Origin: SCQX01 sp035720945
GTDB taxonomy: Bacteria; Pseudomonadota; Gammaproteobacteria; Burkholderiales; Burkholderiaceae_B
NCBI GenBank assembly: GCA_035720945.1
Contig: DASTNK010000095.1
Coordinates: 1 to 21,174, forward strand
Direction of reading: 5' to 3'
DNA: 21,174 nt
Shown: one piece after another, positions 1-7,071 of the stretch
Layout: every line of letters starts with the position of its first letter
Position numbering within the stretch: position 1 is the stretch's first letter
Program-made: the position numbers and the translations under genes
Notes under the pieces: model-generated
Told to the model about the DNA's origin: nothing
Databases searched by the model: none
Seen by the model: the letters and a program-made list of their open reading frames with translations, nothing else

Positions 1-177
1 ACGTATCTGCGGCGCGAACAGCCCTTCGACACCGCCGGTAGCGCGAAAGCCGAAGGCTTGGGTGTCGCGCTGATGGAACGCATGACCTCGGACGACCCCA
101 CGGCCATCATCGGCCTGCCTCTCATCGAACTCTGCCGCCTGTTGCGCAATGTCGGCCTGGATCCACTACGCACATGA
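1..177 (+). CDS. maf: Maf-family nucleotide pyrophosphatase, C-terminal end (5' end outside the window)
   Basis: The first 58 codons in frame 1 are open from base 1 and end at TGA 175-177. The visible peptide contains YLRREQPFDTAGSAKAEG, then the segment DDPTAIIGLPLIELCRLLR. Both match the conserved C-terminal part of Maf/YceF-type proteins, which hydrolyse non-canonical or methylated nucleoside triphosphates to the monophosphate plus pyrophosphate and are often called septum-formation inhibitors. The catalytic N-terminal half lies upstream, so the exact subfamily (YhdE, YceF or YceF-like) cannot be decided. The stop overlaps the ATG of the methyltransferase gene by four bases (ATGA), which suggests translational coupling in one operon. 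In related Burkholderiales maf usually sits upstream of the rpmF-plsX-fab cluster on the opposite strand; that part is not visible here. Confidence 0.88.
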   Translation, partial: TYLRREQPFDTAGSAKAEGLGVALMERMTSDDPTAIIGLPLIELCRLLRNVGLDPLRT

Positions 178-902
178 CCACCCCTCCCTCCCCCGGCACC
201 CTGCACCTCATTCCAGTCGGCCTGGGCGATGCGCCGACCTCGTCCTGGCTGCCCGGCGATGCACAGACACTGGTATCCAGGCTTACCGTCTACATCGCCG
301 AAAACGCCAAGACTGCCCGGGCCTTTCTCAAGCTCGTCGGGACGACCGTGCCACTGCAGGAAATCACCATCCACACCCTGAGCGAAAAAACCACTGATGC
401 GCAGATAGAAGGCTGGCTGACGCCACTACGCAACGGCGGTGAAATCGGGCTGGTTTCGGAGGCGGGCTGTCCCGCCGTGGCCGATCCCGGGGCCCGCGTG
501 GCGGCTATGGCGCACCGCATGGCGCTGCGCGTGGCCCCTTGGGTAGGCCCCTCATCCATTCTGCTGTCCCTGATGGCGAGCGGCCTGGATGGCCAGCGCT
601 TCGCCTTCCATGGCTACGCCGCCATAGAGCCAGCCCAGCGGGCACGCCAGATCAAAACCTGGGAAGCCGAATCGCGCCGGCTGCGCCAGACGCAGCTGTT
701 CATCGAAACCCCTTATCGCAATGGGGCGATGTTCGACACCTTGCTGCAGACACTGGCTGGTGGAACACGCCTGTGCGTGGCGCGCGACTTGACGACCGCA
801 AGCGAATGGGTGCGCACGGCCCCGATCGCCGAGTGGAAAACCCGGCCAGCCCCCGACCTGCACAGAAAGCCCGCCATCTTCCTGTTTCTGGCGGCTTCCT
901 GA
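174..902 (+). CDS. SAM-dependent methyltransferase, RsmI-like (tetrapyrrole methylase fold)
   Basis: This 242-residue protein has the layout of the tetrapyrrole methylase / RsmI family. It has an N-terminal strand with LHLIPVGLGDAP (10-21), the segment VSEAGCPAVADPG (94-106) that corresponds to VSDAGTPxxSDPG of RsmI, and GPSSILLSLMASGLDGQRF (125-143) that corresponds to the GPSA..xALxxSGL..xxF region. RsmI itself 2'-O-methylates C1402 of 16S rRNA. This shorter, more diverged paralogue is a standard neighbour of maf in Burkholderiales and its own substrate is not established, so I give no gene symbol. The ATG at 174 overlaps the maf stop and fits the family N-terminus. The gene ends 8 bases from the convergent HAD phosphatase stop with no terminator hairpin between them. 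Confidence 0.85.
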   Translation: MTTPPSPGTLHLIPVGLGDAPTSSWLPGDAQTLVSRLTVYIAENAKTARAFLKLVGTTVPLQEITIHTLSEKTTDAQIEGWLTPLRNGGEIGLVSEAGCPAVADPGARVAAMAHRMALRVAPWVGPSSILLSLMASGLDGQRFAFHGYAAIEPAQRARQIKTWEAESRRLRQTQLFIETPYRNGAMFDTLLQTLAGGTRLCVARDLTTASEWVRTAPIAEWKTRPAPDLHRKPAIFLFLAAS

Positions 903-910
903 TCATAAAG

Positions 911-1564
911 TCAGGTGCGATCACTCAACCAATCGCGCAGCTCCGCGACACTTGAAACCATGGCGGTCGGCTTGGCCAGCATGAGGGTCTGCCGGTCGTG
1001 CGCGCCATAGGTGACCGCCACGCTATCCATCCCCGCGTTCGACGCCATCTGCACGTCGTGCGCCGTATCTCCCACCATGACAACGCAATCCGGATCGAGA
1101 TCCAGCGTGTCGACGATTTCCCGCAGCATGGTCGGATCAGGCTTGCCGGGCGCCTCGTCCGCGCAACGCGTACAGGCGAACACGTGTTCCAGGCGACCCT
1201 CCGCCAGGACGCGGTCCAGGCCAGGCCGGGACTTGCCTGTGGCGACCGCCAGCGACACGCCGCGCCCAGCCAGTTCGTCGAAGAGTTCACGCACGCCTTC
1301 GAACAGGACCATGTCGGTGTTCCGGCGCATGAAATGCGCGCGATAGCTATTCAAAAACAGCGGCATCTGGTCCGCCCCCAGTGTGGGCACGGCATGATAG
1401 AGCGCCGCTTCGAGCGAAAGCCCTATCACCCAGCTCGCGCGCGACGCGTCGGGTATGGGCAGCCCGAGATCGGCGCAGGCCCCCTGGATGGCCGCGACGA
1501 TGGCGTGCGTGGAATCCATGACGGTCCCATCCCAATCGAAGACGACGGCGCTGTATCGCTTCAT
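911..1564 (-). CDS. HAD-superfamily (subfamily IA) hydrolase, Gph-like phosphatase
   Basis: A 217-residue haloacid-dehalogenase-type phosphatase. Motif I is VFDWDGTVMDST (8-19), with nucleophile D10 and general acid D12. A helical cap follows, then motif II in SLAVATGKSRPGL and motif IV in VVMVGDTAHDVQMASNAGM. The length and the Asp-Gly-Thr core fit phosphoglycolate phosphatase / pyrophosphatase PpaX relatives, but the substrate cannot be read from sequence. The frame stays open to 1765, inside rluC. I chose the ATG at 1564 because motif I begins seven codons later and because this ATG overlaps the rluC TGA by four bases (ATGA), the usual coupled arrangement. The rluC-HAD pair is common next to rne in Betaproteobacteria. 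Confidence 0.9.
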   Translation of the reverse strand: MKRYSAVVFDWDGTVMDSTHAIVAAIQGACADLGLPIPDASRASWVIGLSLEAALYHAVPTLGADQMPLFLNSYRAHFMRRNTDMVLFEGVRELFDELAGRGVSLAVATGKSRPGLDRVLAEGRLEHVFACTRCADEAPGKPDPTMLREIVDTLDLDPDCVVMVGDTAHDVQMASNAGMDSVAVTYGAHDRQTLMLAKPTAMVSSVAELRDWLSDRT

Positions 1565-2511
1565 GCGTTCCGCTCCAGGCGATCCAGCACCTGGACGCAA
1601 TCGGGGGGCGGATCGGCCCTCAGATCGAGCGTCGCGCCAGTGATCGGATGCGGAATCTCGAGGCGGCACGCATGCAGGAACATGCGCTTGAACCCTTGCG
1701 CCGAAAATGCCGCGCGCACATCGTCCCGCCCGTATTTTTCGTCTCCCACGATGGGGAAGCCGCAAGAAGCGAGGTGCACCCGAATCTGATGGGTGCGCCC
1801 CGTGCGCAATTCAGCCCCTAGCAGGCTGTAGGCGCCATAGCGCTTCTCGAGCGTGATGATGGTATGGGCCGGCTTGCCTTCCCGCGCATCGACCCGCACG
1901 CGGCGCTCACCCGAATCAGTCAGCCAGCGCGCAAGCGGTTGGCGCAGATGCTGACGGTCGTTGACCCAGTCCCCCACCACCAGGGCGAGATAGTGTTTGC
2001 GCCCAAGACCCTGGCGCATCATGTCGTGCAGGCCCAGCAGCGCCTTGCGTTTCTTCGCGATCATCAGGAGCCCGGACGTTTCACGGTCCAGACGATGCGC
2101 CAGTTCCAGGAACGGCGCATCGGGGTACGCGGCGCGCAACTGTTCGATGACGCCAAACGACACCCCGCTGCCACCATGCACCGCCACACCGGCCGGTTTG
2201 TCGATCACCATCAAGGCGTCGTCCTCGAAAACCACAGGGAAGATCGCCGCCGGCACTTTGCGCGGCTCGTCCGGCCGAGGCAGCCTCAAGGGGGGCACCC
2301 GGACCAGATCGCCAGCCTCGAGGCGTTGTTCGGCACCCACCCGGCCCTTGTTGACACGCACCTCACCGCTGCGTATGGCCTTGTACAGATGGCTTTTCGG
2401 CACCCCCTTGCAGACCCGTATGAGGAAATTATCGACACGCTGCCCCGCCTGCTCGGGATCGATTTGAAAAAAACGGACGGCGGGCGCGGAGGAATCGATG
2501 GGATTGTGCAT
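1561..2511 (-). CDS. rluC: 23S rRNA pseudouridine synthase, RluC type
   Basis: This 316-residue protein has an N-terminal S4 RNA-binding domain (about residues 22-75, GQRVDNFLIRVCKGVPKSH onward). The RluA-family catalytic domain contains HRLDRETSGLLM (139-150), with D142 as the catalytic aspartate, and the later RTGRTHQIRVHLASCGFPIVGD segment. RluC isomerises uridines 955, 2504 and 2580 of E. coli 23S rRNA near the peptidyl-transferase centre. The RluC assignment, rather than RluD, rests on sequence feel and on its position divergent to rne, where rluC normally sits. The ATG at 2511 has no visible Shine-Dalgarno in the preceding bases and lies only about 13 bases from a possible minus-strand -10 box, so the mRNA may have a very short leader. 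It overlaps the downstream HAD gene by four bases. Confidence 0.93.
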   Translation of the reverse strand: MHNPIDSSAPAVRFFQIDPEQAGQRVDNFLIRVCKGVPKSHLYKAIRSGEVRVNKGRVGAEQRLEAGDLVRVPPLRLPRPDEPRKVPAAIFPVVFEDDALMVIDKPAGVAVHGGSGVSFGVIEQLRAAYPDAPFLELAHRLDRETSGLLMIAKKRKALLGLHDMMRQGLGRKHYLALVVGDWVNDRQHLRQPLARWLTDSGERRVRVDAREGKPAHTIITLEKRYGAYSLLGAELRTGRTHQIRVHLASCGFPIVGDEKYGRDDVRAAFSAQGFKRMFLHACRLEIPHPITGATLDLRADPPPDCVQVLDRLERNA

Positions 2512-2523
2512 GAAAAAAGCGGC

Positions 2524-2529
2524 TATAAT
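2524..2529 (+). promoter_or_regulatory. Probable -10 box of the rne promoter (TATAAT)
   Basis: A perfect TATAAT lies in the GC-rich context GGCTATAATCGC, 505 bases upstream of the rne start. No good -35 hexamer sits at 16-18 bases; the best candidates are weak (GGATTG at 2501-2506 with a 17-base spacer). Read on the other strand the same bases give ATTATA, so it may also serve the divergent rluC gene. Transcription would start near 2536. Confidence 0.6.
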
Positions 2530-3033
2530 CGCTTCAGCCTATAGAAGCTGAGAAAACGCCCCCGGCGTAGAGATGCAATTGGATGCGTCTCCGTCGAGTC
2601 GGAAAGGCCAAGTCGCATTGTACTGCCTGCGTTTCAGCTTCCGGGTCACAAGGTGGTCGCCGGGTCTGTTCCGGCCTGCGTGGCGGCGGCATGGCATCCG
2701 TGCCGGCCCCCCCCCAGGCCGATACCCTTCGTTTGCGGCACAGAAGTTCTTGCAACACAGGTGATTTCGTATCGTTTTGCACCAGCCGCGCGACCCCGCG
2801 CGACTGCCGTTCCCAGCTGATTTCGTCAACCACTGCATTTATCGTGAACCTGACTTCCCTGCTGACTGAACCTCGCGCCCGGAGGCGCGACGTGCCCTTC
2901 TGATACCGGGACGGGCACGGCCGGTATCGCCAGCCCGACTCCCCCTGTGGCGGGAACCAGTCCCGCAGCACACCGAGTGATCCGCGGTCGCGCGCCGAAC
3001 AACGGCGCGCCATGACTACGGAGAAAGCCACTC
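2530..3033 (+). promoter_or_regulatory. Long structured 5' leader of rne (about 500 nt, no gene)
   Basis: No convincing gene occupies this stretch on either strand. It holds a run of nine C (2707-2715) and a tandem repeat of CCGCGCGAC (2786-2794 and 2796-2804). Hairpins occur at 2873-2890 (7 bp, 4-base loop), 2902-2928 (8 bp), 2950-2966 (6 bp) and 2990-3010 (8 bp GC stem, loop AACAA). Two alternative helices compete with them: 2891-2897 with 2913-2919, and 2787-2795 with 2986-2994. E. coli rne has a roughly 360-nt leader by which RNase E autoregulates its own mRNA. A similar role here is inference from length, position and structure, not from sequence similarity to the enterobacterial element. 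Confidence 0.55.
3020..3026 (+). promoter_or_regulatory. Shine-Dalgarno site of rne
   Basis: GGAGAAA lies about 10 bases before the rne ATG at 3034 and supports that start. It begins 9 bases after the 3' arm of the strong GC hairpin 2990-3010, so the hairpin could affect ribosome access. An out-of-frame ATG at 3012 precedes it but has no ribosome-binding site. Confidence 0.65.
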
Positions 3034-5874
3034 ATGAAACGCATGTTGTTCAACGCGACGCACCAAGAAGAATTACGCGTCGCCATCGTCGATGGACAGA
3101 AACTCATCGACCTCGACATCGAAACAGCCGGACGCGAACAACGCAAGGGAAACATCTACAAAGGTGTCATCACTCGCATTGAACCGGGTCTGGAGGCCTG
3201 TTTCGTCAGCTACGGCGAAGAGCGCCACGGTTTCCTGCCCTTCAAGGAAATCGCCCGCAGCTACTTCAAGGAAGGCGTCGACGTCCGCACCGCCCGCATT
3301 CAGGATGCCCTCAGCGAAGGCCAGGAACTCATCATCCAGGTCGAAAAAGAAGAGCGCGGCAACAAAGGGGCGGCCCTCACGACTTTCATTTCGCTGGCTG
3401 GCCGCTATCTGGTCCTGATGCCGAACAACCCGCGCGGGGGCGGTGTGTCGCGCCGCGTGGAGGGCGAGGACCGCCAGGAACTGCGCGAAACCATGGACAA
3501 GCTCGACCTGCCCGCGGGCATGAGCATCATCGCGCGCACCGCCGGGATCGGCCGCAATGTCGAAGAATTGCAGTGGGATCTGTCCTATCTGCTGCAACTC
3601 TGGACCGCCATCGATGGCGCCGCGCGTGAAAACAAGGCGCCCATCCTCATCTACCTCGAGTCCAGCCTGGTCATCCGCGCCATTCGCGACTACTTCTCGC
3701 CGGAGATCGGCGAGATCCTCATCGATACCGATGACATCGCCGAGCAGGCCACCGCCTTCATGAGCGTGGTCATGCCGGACAACGTCCAGCGGGTGAAACG
3801 CTACCGCGACGATATCCCTCTGTTCTCGCGCTTCCAGATCGAACACCAGATCGAAACCGCTTATTCACGCACCGTGGAGCTTCCATCGGGCGGGTCCATC
3901 GTCATCGATCACACGGAAGCCCTGGTGGCCGTCGACGTCAACTCGGCGCGCTCCACGCGAGGATCCGACATCGAAGAAACCGCCATGCGCACCAACCTGG
4001 AGGCCGCCGAAGAGGTCGCGCGCCAGCTGCGCCTGCGTGACCTGGGCGGCCTCATCGTCATCGACTTCATCGACATGGAGGACAGCAAGAATCAACGGGC
4101 CGTGGAAACACGTCTGCGGGACGCGCTGCACTTCGATCGCGCACGCGTGCAGATGGGCAAGATTTCCCGCTTCGGTCTCATGGAATTGTCACGGCAGCGC
4201 CTGCGCCCCGCGCTCAACGAGGGCTCGCACATCACCTGCCCGCGCTGCAACGGCACAGGCGTCATCCGCGACGCCGAATCCAGCGCGCTGCAAATTCTGC
4301 GTCTGCTGCAGGAAGAGGCCATGAAGGAGAACACCGCCTCCTTGTACGCCCAGGTACCTGTGGACGTCGCAACCTTCCTGCTCAACGAAAAACGCGGCGA
4401 CATCACCAAGATCGAGGCCCGTCTCAAGGTCAACCTGGTCCTGATCCCCAACAAGGCGCTCGAAACACCGCACCACATCATCGAGCGCCTGCGCCACGAC
4501 GACCCAAGGCTCGAAGAGATCAAGCCCAGCTTCGAACTGGCCAGCACGCCCGAGGAAGAGGCTCCGTGGCAACCCAACAAGGGGCACGAGACCAAAGCCC
4601 GGCCCGAAGCCCTGGTCAAGGGCATCACCCCGTCCCAACCCGCGCCTGTGTCGTCTCATGCGACGACGGCGCCCGTCACCACCCCGTCCCGGCCGGGGCT
4701 GTTCAAGAGCCTCATCAATTGGCTGACAGGCACCAGTAACGCCTCCAGCACCGAGACCGCTCCCAGCACGCCGCCGGCACGCGCGCCCCGCTCGACTTCC
4801 GCCCGGGCACAATCCAACCAAGAGCGACGCGAGCATGGAAATGGCGAACGGCGTCGCCGGCGCAACGAGCCGCGCCAAGCCATTCCCGAGGTCGATGCGG
4901 CGAAGCCGGCCAAGGCGCAAACCGAGCGTCCCCAGCGCCGCAACGCCGAGTCACCGAGCAATGGCACCGACGAGCGCCGCCCGGTTGAAACAGATGCCGC
5001 GGACGCCGCGGGCCCGGGCCGCAACGGTCGAAACCGTCGTGGACGTGGCCGCAGCCGCCGCGAAGACGCACCAACCGTTGCCACCACGGAAACCAACGAC
5101 ACGATACGAGCCGTCGCCCTCGACAGCACCGTGACACCGGCCATCGTGCGCGACGAAGAGTTCGAAAAGCCAACCTCACCAGCCGTTTCCCCGTCCGACA
5201 CCACGCCGATGATCGAGGCCGCGACGTCCGTTGAGGGCGAACAAGCCGATCCGGAACGTCGCCGCCGGCGGCGCCGCAGCCGTCGCGGTCGCCGTGGCGG
5301 TGAAGCGGGCGACAGCCTGGCCACGGCATCGCTGCCGAGCATGGATGGCTTCGTCCAGACGGGCGAGGCGGAAGATTCCAGCGTTGACGACCCACAGGCG
5401 GGACCGGACCACCACGAGGCGTCGATCGCCGCGCCTTCCGACGCCGAACCGACGCCTGATATCGCCAGCGTCTCGGCGCCACAAACCTCCACCGAAGCCG
5501 CGATTCCCGTGGCAACGACCGAGGCCGAACCGGAACACGTCAGTCAGCCGGAACTGATGGCCACTCCTGAAATTCCGACGACGGCGATCGAACGCGCGAC
5601 ACACCACCAGGAGGAGCAGGTAGCCACACCGGTGCTGGCCACGCCGCCCGTCGAAGCGCAACCCGAAGCCGCACCCGCCAAACAAACCAAGGCGGGTTCG
5701 GCATCCCTGGAAGACGTGATCGCCGCCGCGGGCCTCCAATGGGTTGAAACCAAGGCGGCCGCGCAACCCGTGCCAGACACCATTGCCGCTCCGCGCCTGG
5801 GTCGCGCACGCAAACCGTCCACCGCCGTCGCCCCGGCTCCTCTGGAGCAGGTTGAAACGCACACGCATCAGTAG
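3034..5874 (+). CDS. rne: Ribonuclease E
   Basis: A 946-residue endoribonuclease that processes rRNA and tRNA and initiates mRNA decay. The N-terminal half is canonical: MKRMLFNATH start, S1 domain (about 36-125), 5'-sensor segment ARTAG (167-171, R168/T169 matching E. coli R169/T170), the DNase-I-like site with D301 (VAVDVNS) and D344 (VIDFIDM) for the metal ion, and the Zn-link CPRC (C402, C405). From about residue 505 the protein becomes low complexity. A short amphipathic segment, PGLFKSLINWLTG (554-566), resembles the membrane-anchoring helix. It is followed by several Arg-rich RNA-binding blocks (about 598-620, 660-685 and 735-755) within Ala/Pro/Thr/Glu-rich sequence. The protein is probably membrane-associated and a degradosome scaffold, though partner motifs cannot be recognised. 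It is transcribed with a long leader and ends before a strong terminator. Confidence 0.98.
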   Translation: MKRMLFNATHQEELRVAIVDGQKLIDLDIETAGREQRKGNIYKGVITRIEPGLEACFVSYGEERHGFLPFKEIARSYFKEGVDVRTARIQDALSEGQELIIQVEKEERGNKGAALTTFISLAGRYLVLMPNNPRGGGVSRRVEGEDRQELRETMDKLDLPAGMSIIARTAGIGRNVEELQWDLSYLLQLWTAIDGAARENKAPILIYLESSLVIRAIRDYFSPEIGEILIDTDDIAEQATAFMSVVMPDNVQRVKRYRDDIPLFSRFQIEHQIETAYSRTVELPSGGSIVIDHTEALVAVDVNSARSTRGSDIEETAMRTNLEAAEEVARQLRLRDLGGLIVIDFIDMEDSKNQRAVETRLRDALHFDRARVQMGKISRFGLMELSRQRLRPALNEGSHITCPRCNGTGVIRDAESSALQILRLLQEEAMKENTASLYAQVPVDVATFLLNEKRGDITKIEARLKVNLVLIPNKALETPHHIIERLRHDDPRLEEIKPSFELASTPEEEAPWQPNKGHETKARPEALVKGITPSQPAPVSSHATTAPVTTPSRPGLFKSLINWLTGTSNASSTETAPSTPPARAPRSTSARAQSNQERREHGNGERRRRRNEPRQAIPEVDAAKPAKAQTERPQRRNAESPSNGTDERRPVETDAADAAGPGRNGRNRRGRGRSRREDAPTVATTETNDTIRAVALDSTVTPAIVRDEEFEKPTSPAVSPSDTTPMIEAATSVEGEQADPERRRRRRRSRRGRRGGEAGDSLATASLPSMDGFVQTGEAEDSSVDDPQAGPDHHEASIAAPSDAEPTPDIASVSAPQTSTEAAIPVATTEAEPEHVSQPELMATPEIPTTAIERATHHQEEQVATPVLATPPVEAQPEAAPAKQTKAGSASLEDVIAAAGLQWVETKAAAQPVPDTIAAPRLGRARKPSTAVAPAPLEQVETHTHQ

Positions 5875-5886
5875 GCGCGGTCGGCA

Positions 5887-5923
5887 ATCCCGCCAGGTCC
5901 ACGGCTTCAATACCTGGCGGGAT
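5887..5923 (+). repeat. 12-bp inverted repeat just after rne (stem-loop without T-tract)
   Basis: ATCCCGCCAGGT (5887-5898) and its exact reverse complement (5912-5923) enclose a 13-base loop. It starts 12 bases after the rne stop and is not followed by a U-run, so it is more likely a 3'-end stabilising or processing structure than the terminator itself, which follows at 5974. Confidence 0.6.
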
Positions 5924-5973
5924 ACGGCGCACCGGTGCCATGGACCATACCTGAAAGCCGTCAGTCTCTGACA

Positions 5974-6015
5974 GAACAAAAAAAGCGCCCATTTCGATGG
6001 GCGCTTTTTTTGTTC
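5974..6015. terminator. Bidirectional intrinsic terminator between rne and accD
   Basis: A perfect 19-bp inverted repeat has a UUCG tetraloop (5993-5996). The core stem GCGCCCAT / ATGGGCGC is flanked by seven A on the left and seven T on the right, then GAAC / GTTC. The A and T tracts give a U-run after the hairpin on both strands, so it can end rne (+) and the relA-trpBA-accD side (-). The accD stop lies 60 bases to the right. Confidence 0.93.
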
Positions 6016-6074
6016 CGGCCTGCGTTTGCTGCGGTGCCACCACCGCAGGCGAAAATGCGCGATACGAGTGCGTG

Positions 6075-6974
6075 CTAAGGGGTGCCGACCGAATTACCGG
6101 CCTTGGCGACGATATCGTCGGGCTGGCGCATCAACAACGCAAGCAAGTGGGCCAGTTCACTGCGAAGCTGGCGGCGGTCGACCACCATGTCCACGGCCCC
6201 TTTGTCGAGCAGGAACTCGGCGCGTTGGAAGCCCTCGGGCAGGGTCTCGCGCACGGTTTGTTCAATCACGCGCGGCCCGGCGAAGCCGATCAACGCCTTG
6301 GGCTCGGCGATGACCACGTCGCCCATGAAAGCAAAACTCGCCGACACACCACCCATGGTGGGGTCGGTCAGAATGCTGATGAAAGGCAGCTTCTCGGCGG
6401 CCAGGCGGGTGAGCATGGCGCTGGTCTTGGCCATCTGCAGCAACGAAAACAGGCTTTCCTGCATGCGCGCCCCGCCGGAGGCCGACACACAGATGAACGG
6501 CATGCGATGCTTGATGGCGTGCTGCACGCCGCGCGCGAACCGTTCACCGACGACCGACCCCATGGACCCCCCCATGAACGCGAATTCGAAACACGCCAGA
6601 ACGGTGGAGACGGAAAGAATGCTGCCCGCCATCACAACCATGGCGTCGGATTCACCGGTCAGCTTCACCGCCTCGGCCACACGCTCCGGGTATTTGCGTG
6701 AATCCTTGAATTTCAAGGGGTCGACAGGGCGGATGTCAGCGCCAAGCTCCACACGCCCTTCGGGGTCGAGCAGCGAGTCGATGCGCTTTCTTGCACCGAT
6801 GCGCATGTGATGAGAGCATTTCGGACAAACATTGAGTGTCGCCGACAGATCTTCCTTGTACAGCACCGACTCGCACCCCGGGCACTTGACCCATAACCCT
6901 TCGGGAACGCGCTTCGCGCCGGCCTCGTTGTTGCGATTGATTCGCGGTGGAAGAATCTTTTCTATCCAACTCAT
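6075..6974 (-). CDS. accD: Acetyl-CoA carboxylase, carboxyltransferase subunit beta
   Basis: This 299-residue protein forms, with AccA, the carboxyltransferase that moves CO2 from biotin-BCCP to acetyl-CoA to make malonyl-CoA, the committed step of fatty-acid synthesis. The N-terminal zinc finger is complete: C31, C34, C50, C53 (CPGC and CPKC). The crotonase-like carboxyltransferase core includes CVSASGGARMQE, LTDPTMGGVSASFAFMGD and IGFAGPRVIEQT. The frame is open further upstream, but the MSWIEKILPP start at 6974 is the family N-terminus and a GGGGAT stretch sits about 10 bases before it. It follows trpA by 97 bases on the same strand, the trpB-trpA-accD order common in Beta- and Gammaproteobacteria. 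The usual downstream partner folC is absent; the terminator shared with rne follows instead. Confidence 0.97.
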   Translation of the reverse strand: MSWIEKILPPRINRNNEAGAKRVPEGLWVKCPGCESVLYKEDLSATLNVCPKCSHHMRIGARKRIDSLLDPEGRVELGADIRPVDPLKFKDSRKYPERVAEAVKLTGESDAMVVMAGSILSVSTVLACFEFAFMGGSMGSVVGERFARGVQHAIKHRMPFICVSASGGARMQESLFSLLQMAKTSAMLTRLAAEKLPFISILTDPTMGGVSASFAFMGDVVIAEPKALIGFAGPRVIEQTVRETLPEGFQRAEFLLDKGAVDMVVDRRQLRSELAHLLALLMRQPDDIVAKAGNSVGTP

Positions 6975-7071
6975 TCTGTGGTATCCCCGATAAATGGATG
7001 GCGCCGATCCGGCGCGGTGCCTGGCCGGCCACAACCGGACGCGGTACTGAGCGCCACAGTCGCGGTCCGCA

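Noticed and set aside
2786..2804. CRISPR or other repeat array
   Set aside because: There are only two 9-base copies next to each other and no spacer structure. No CRISPR array or cas gene is seen anywhere in the window.
2573..2903. Short frames (63 and 106 codons) within the rne leader, possible leader peptides
   Set aside because: They have no good ribosome-binding site, no recognisable sequence, and one crosses the C9 tract. The region fits a structured RNA better.
2891..2928. H-type pseudoknot in the rne leader
   Set aside because: The loop that must cross the 7-bp first stem has one base only, so a full pseudoknot is sterically unlikely. I kept the competing-helix reading.
5176..5979. 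Open frames opposite the RNase E tail
   Set aside because: They are low-complexity mirror images of Arg/Pro/Ala codons and carry no motif.
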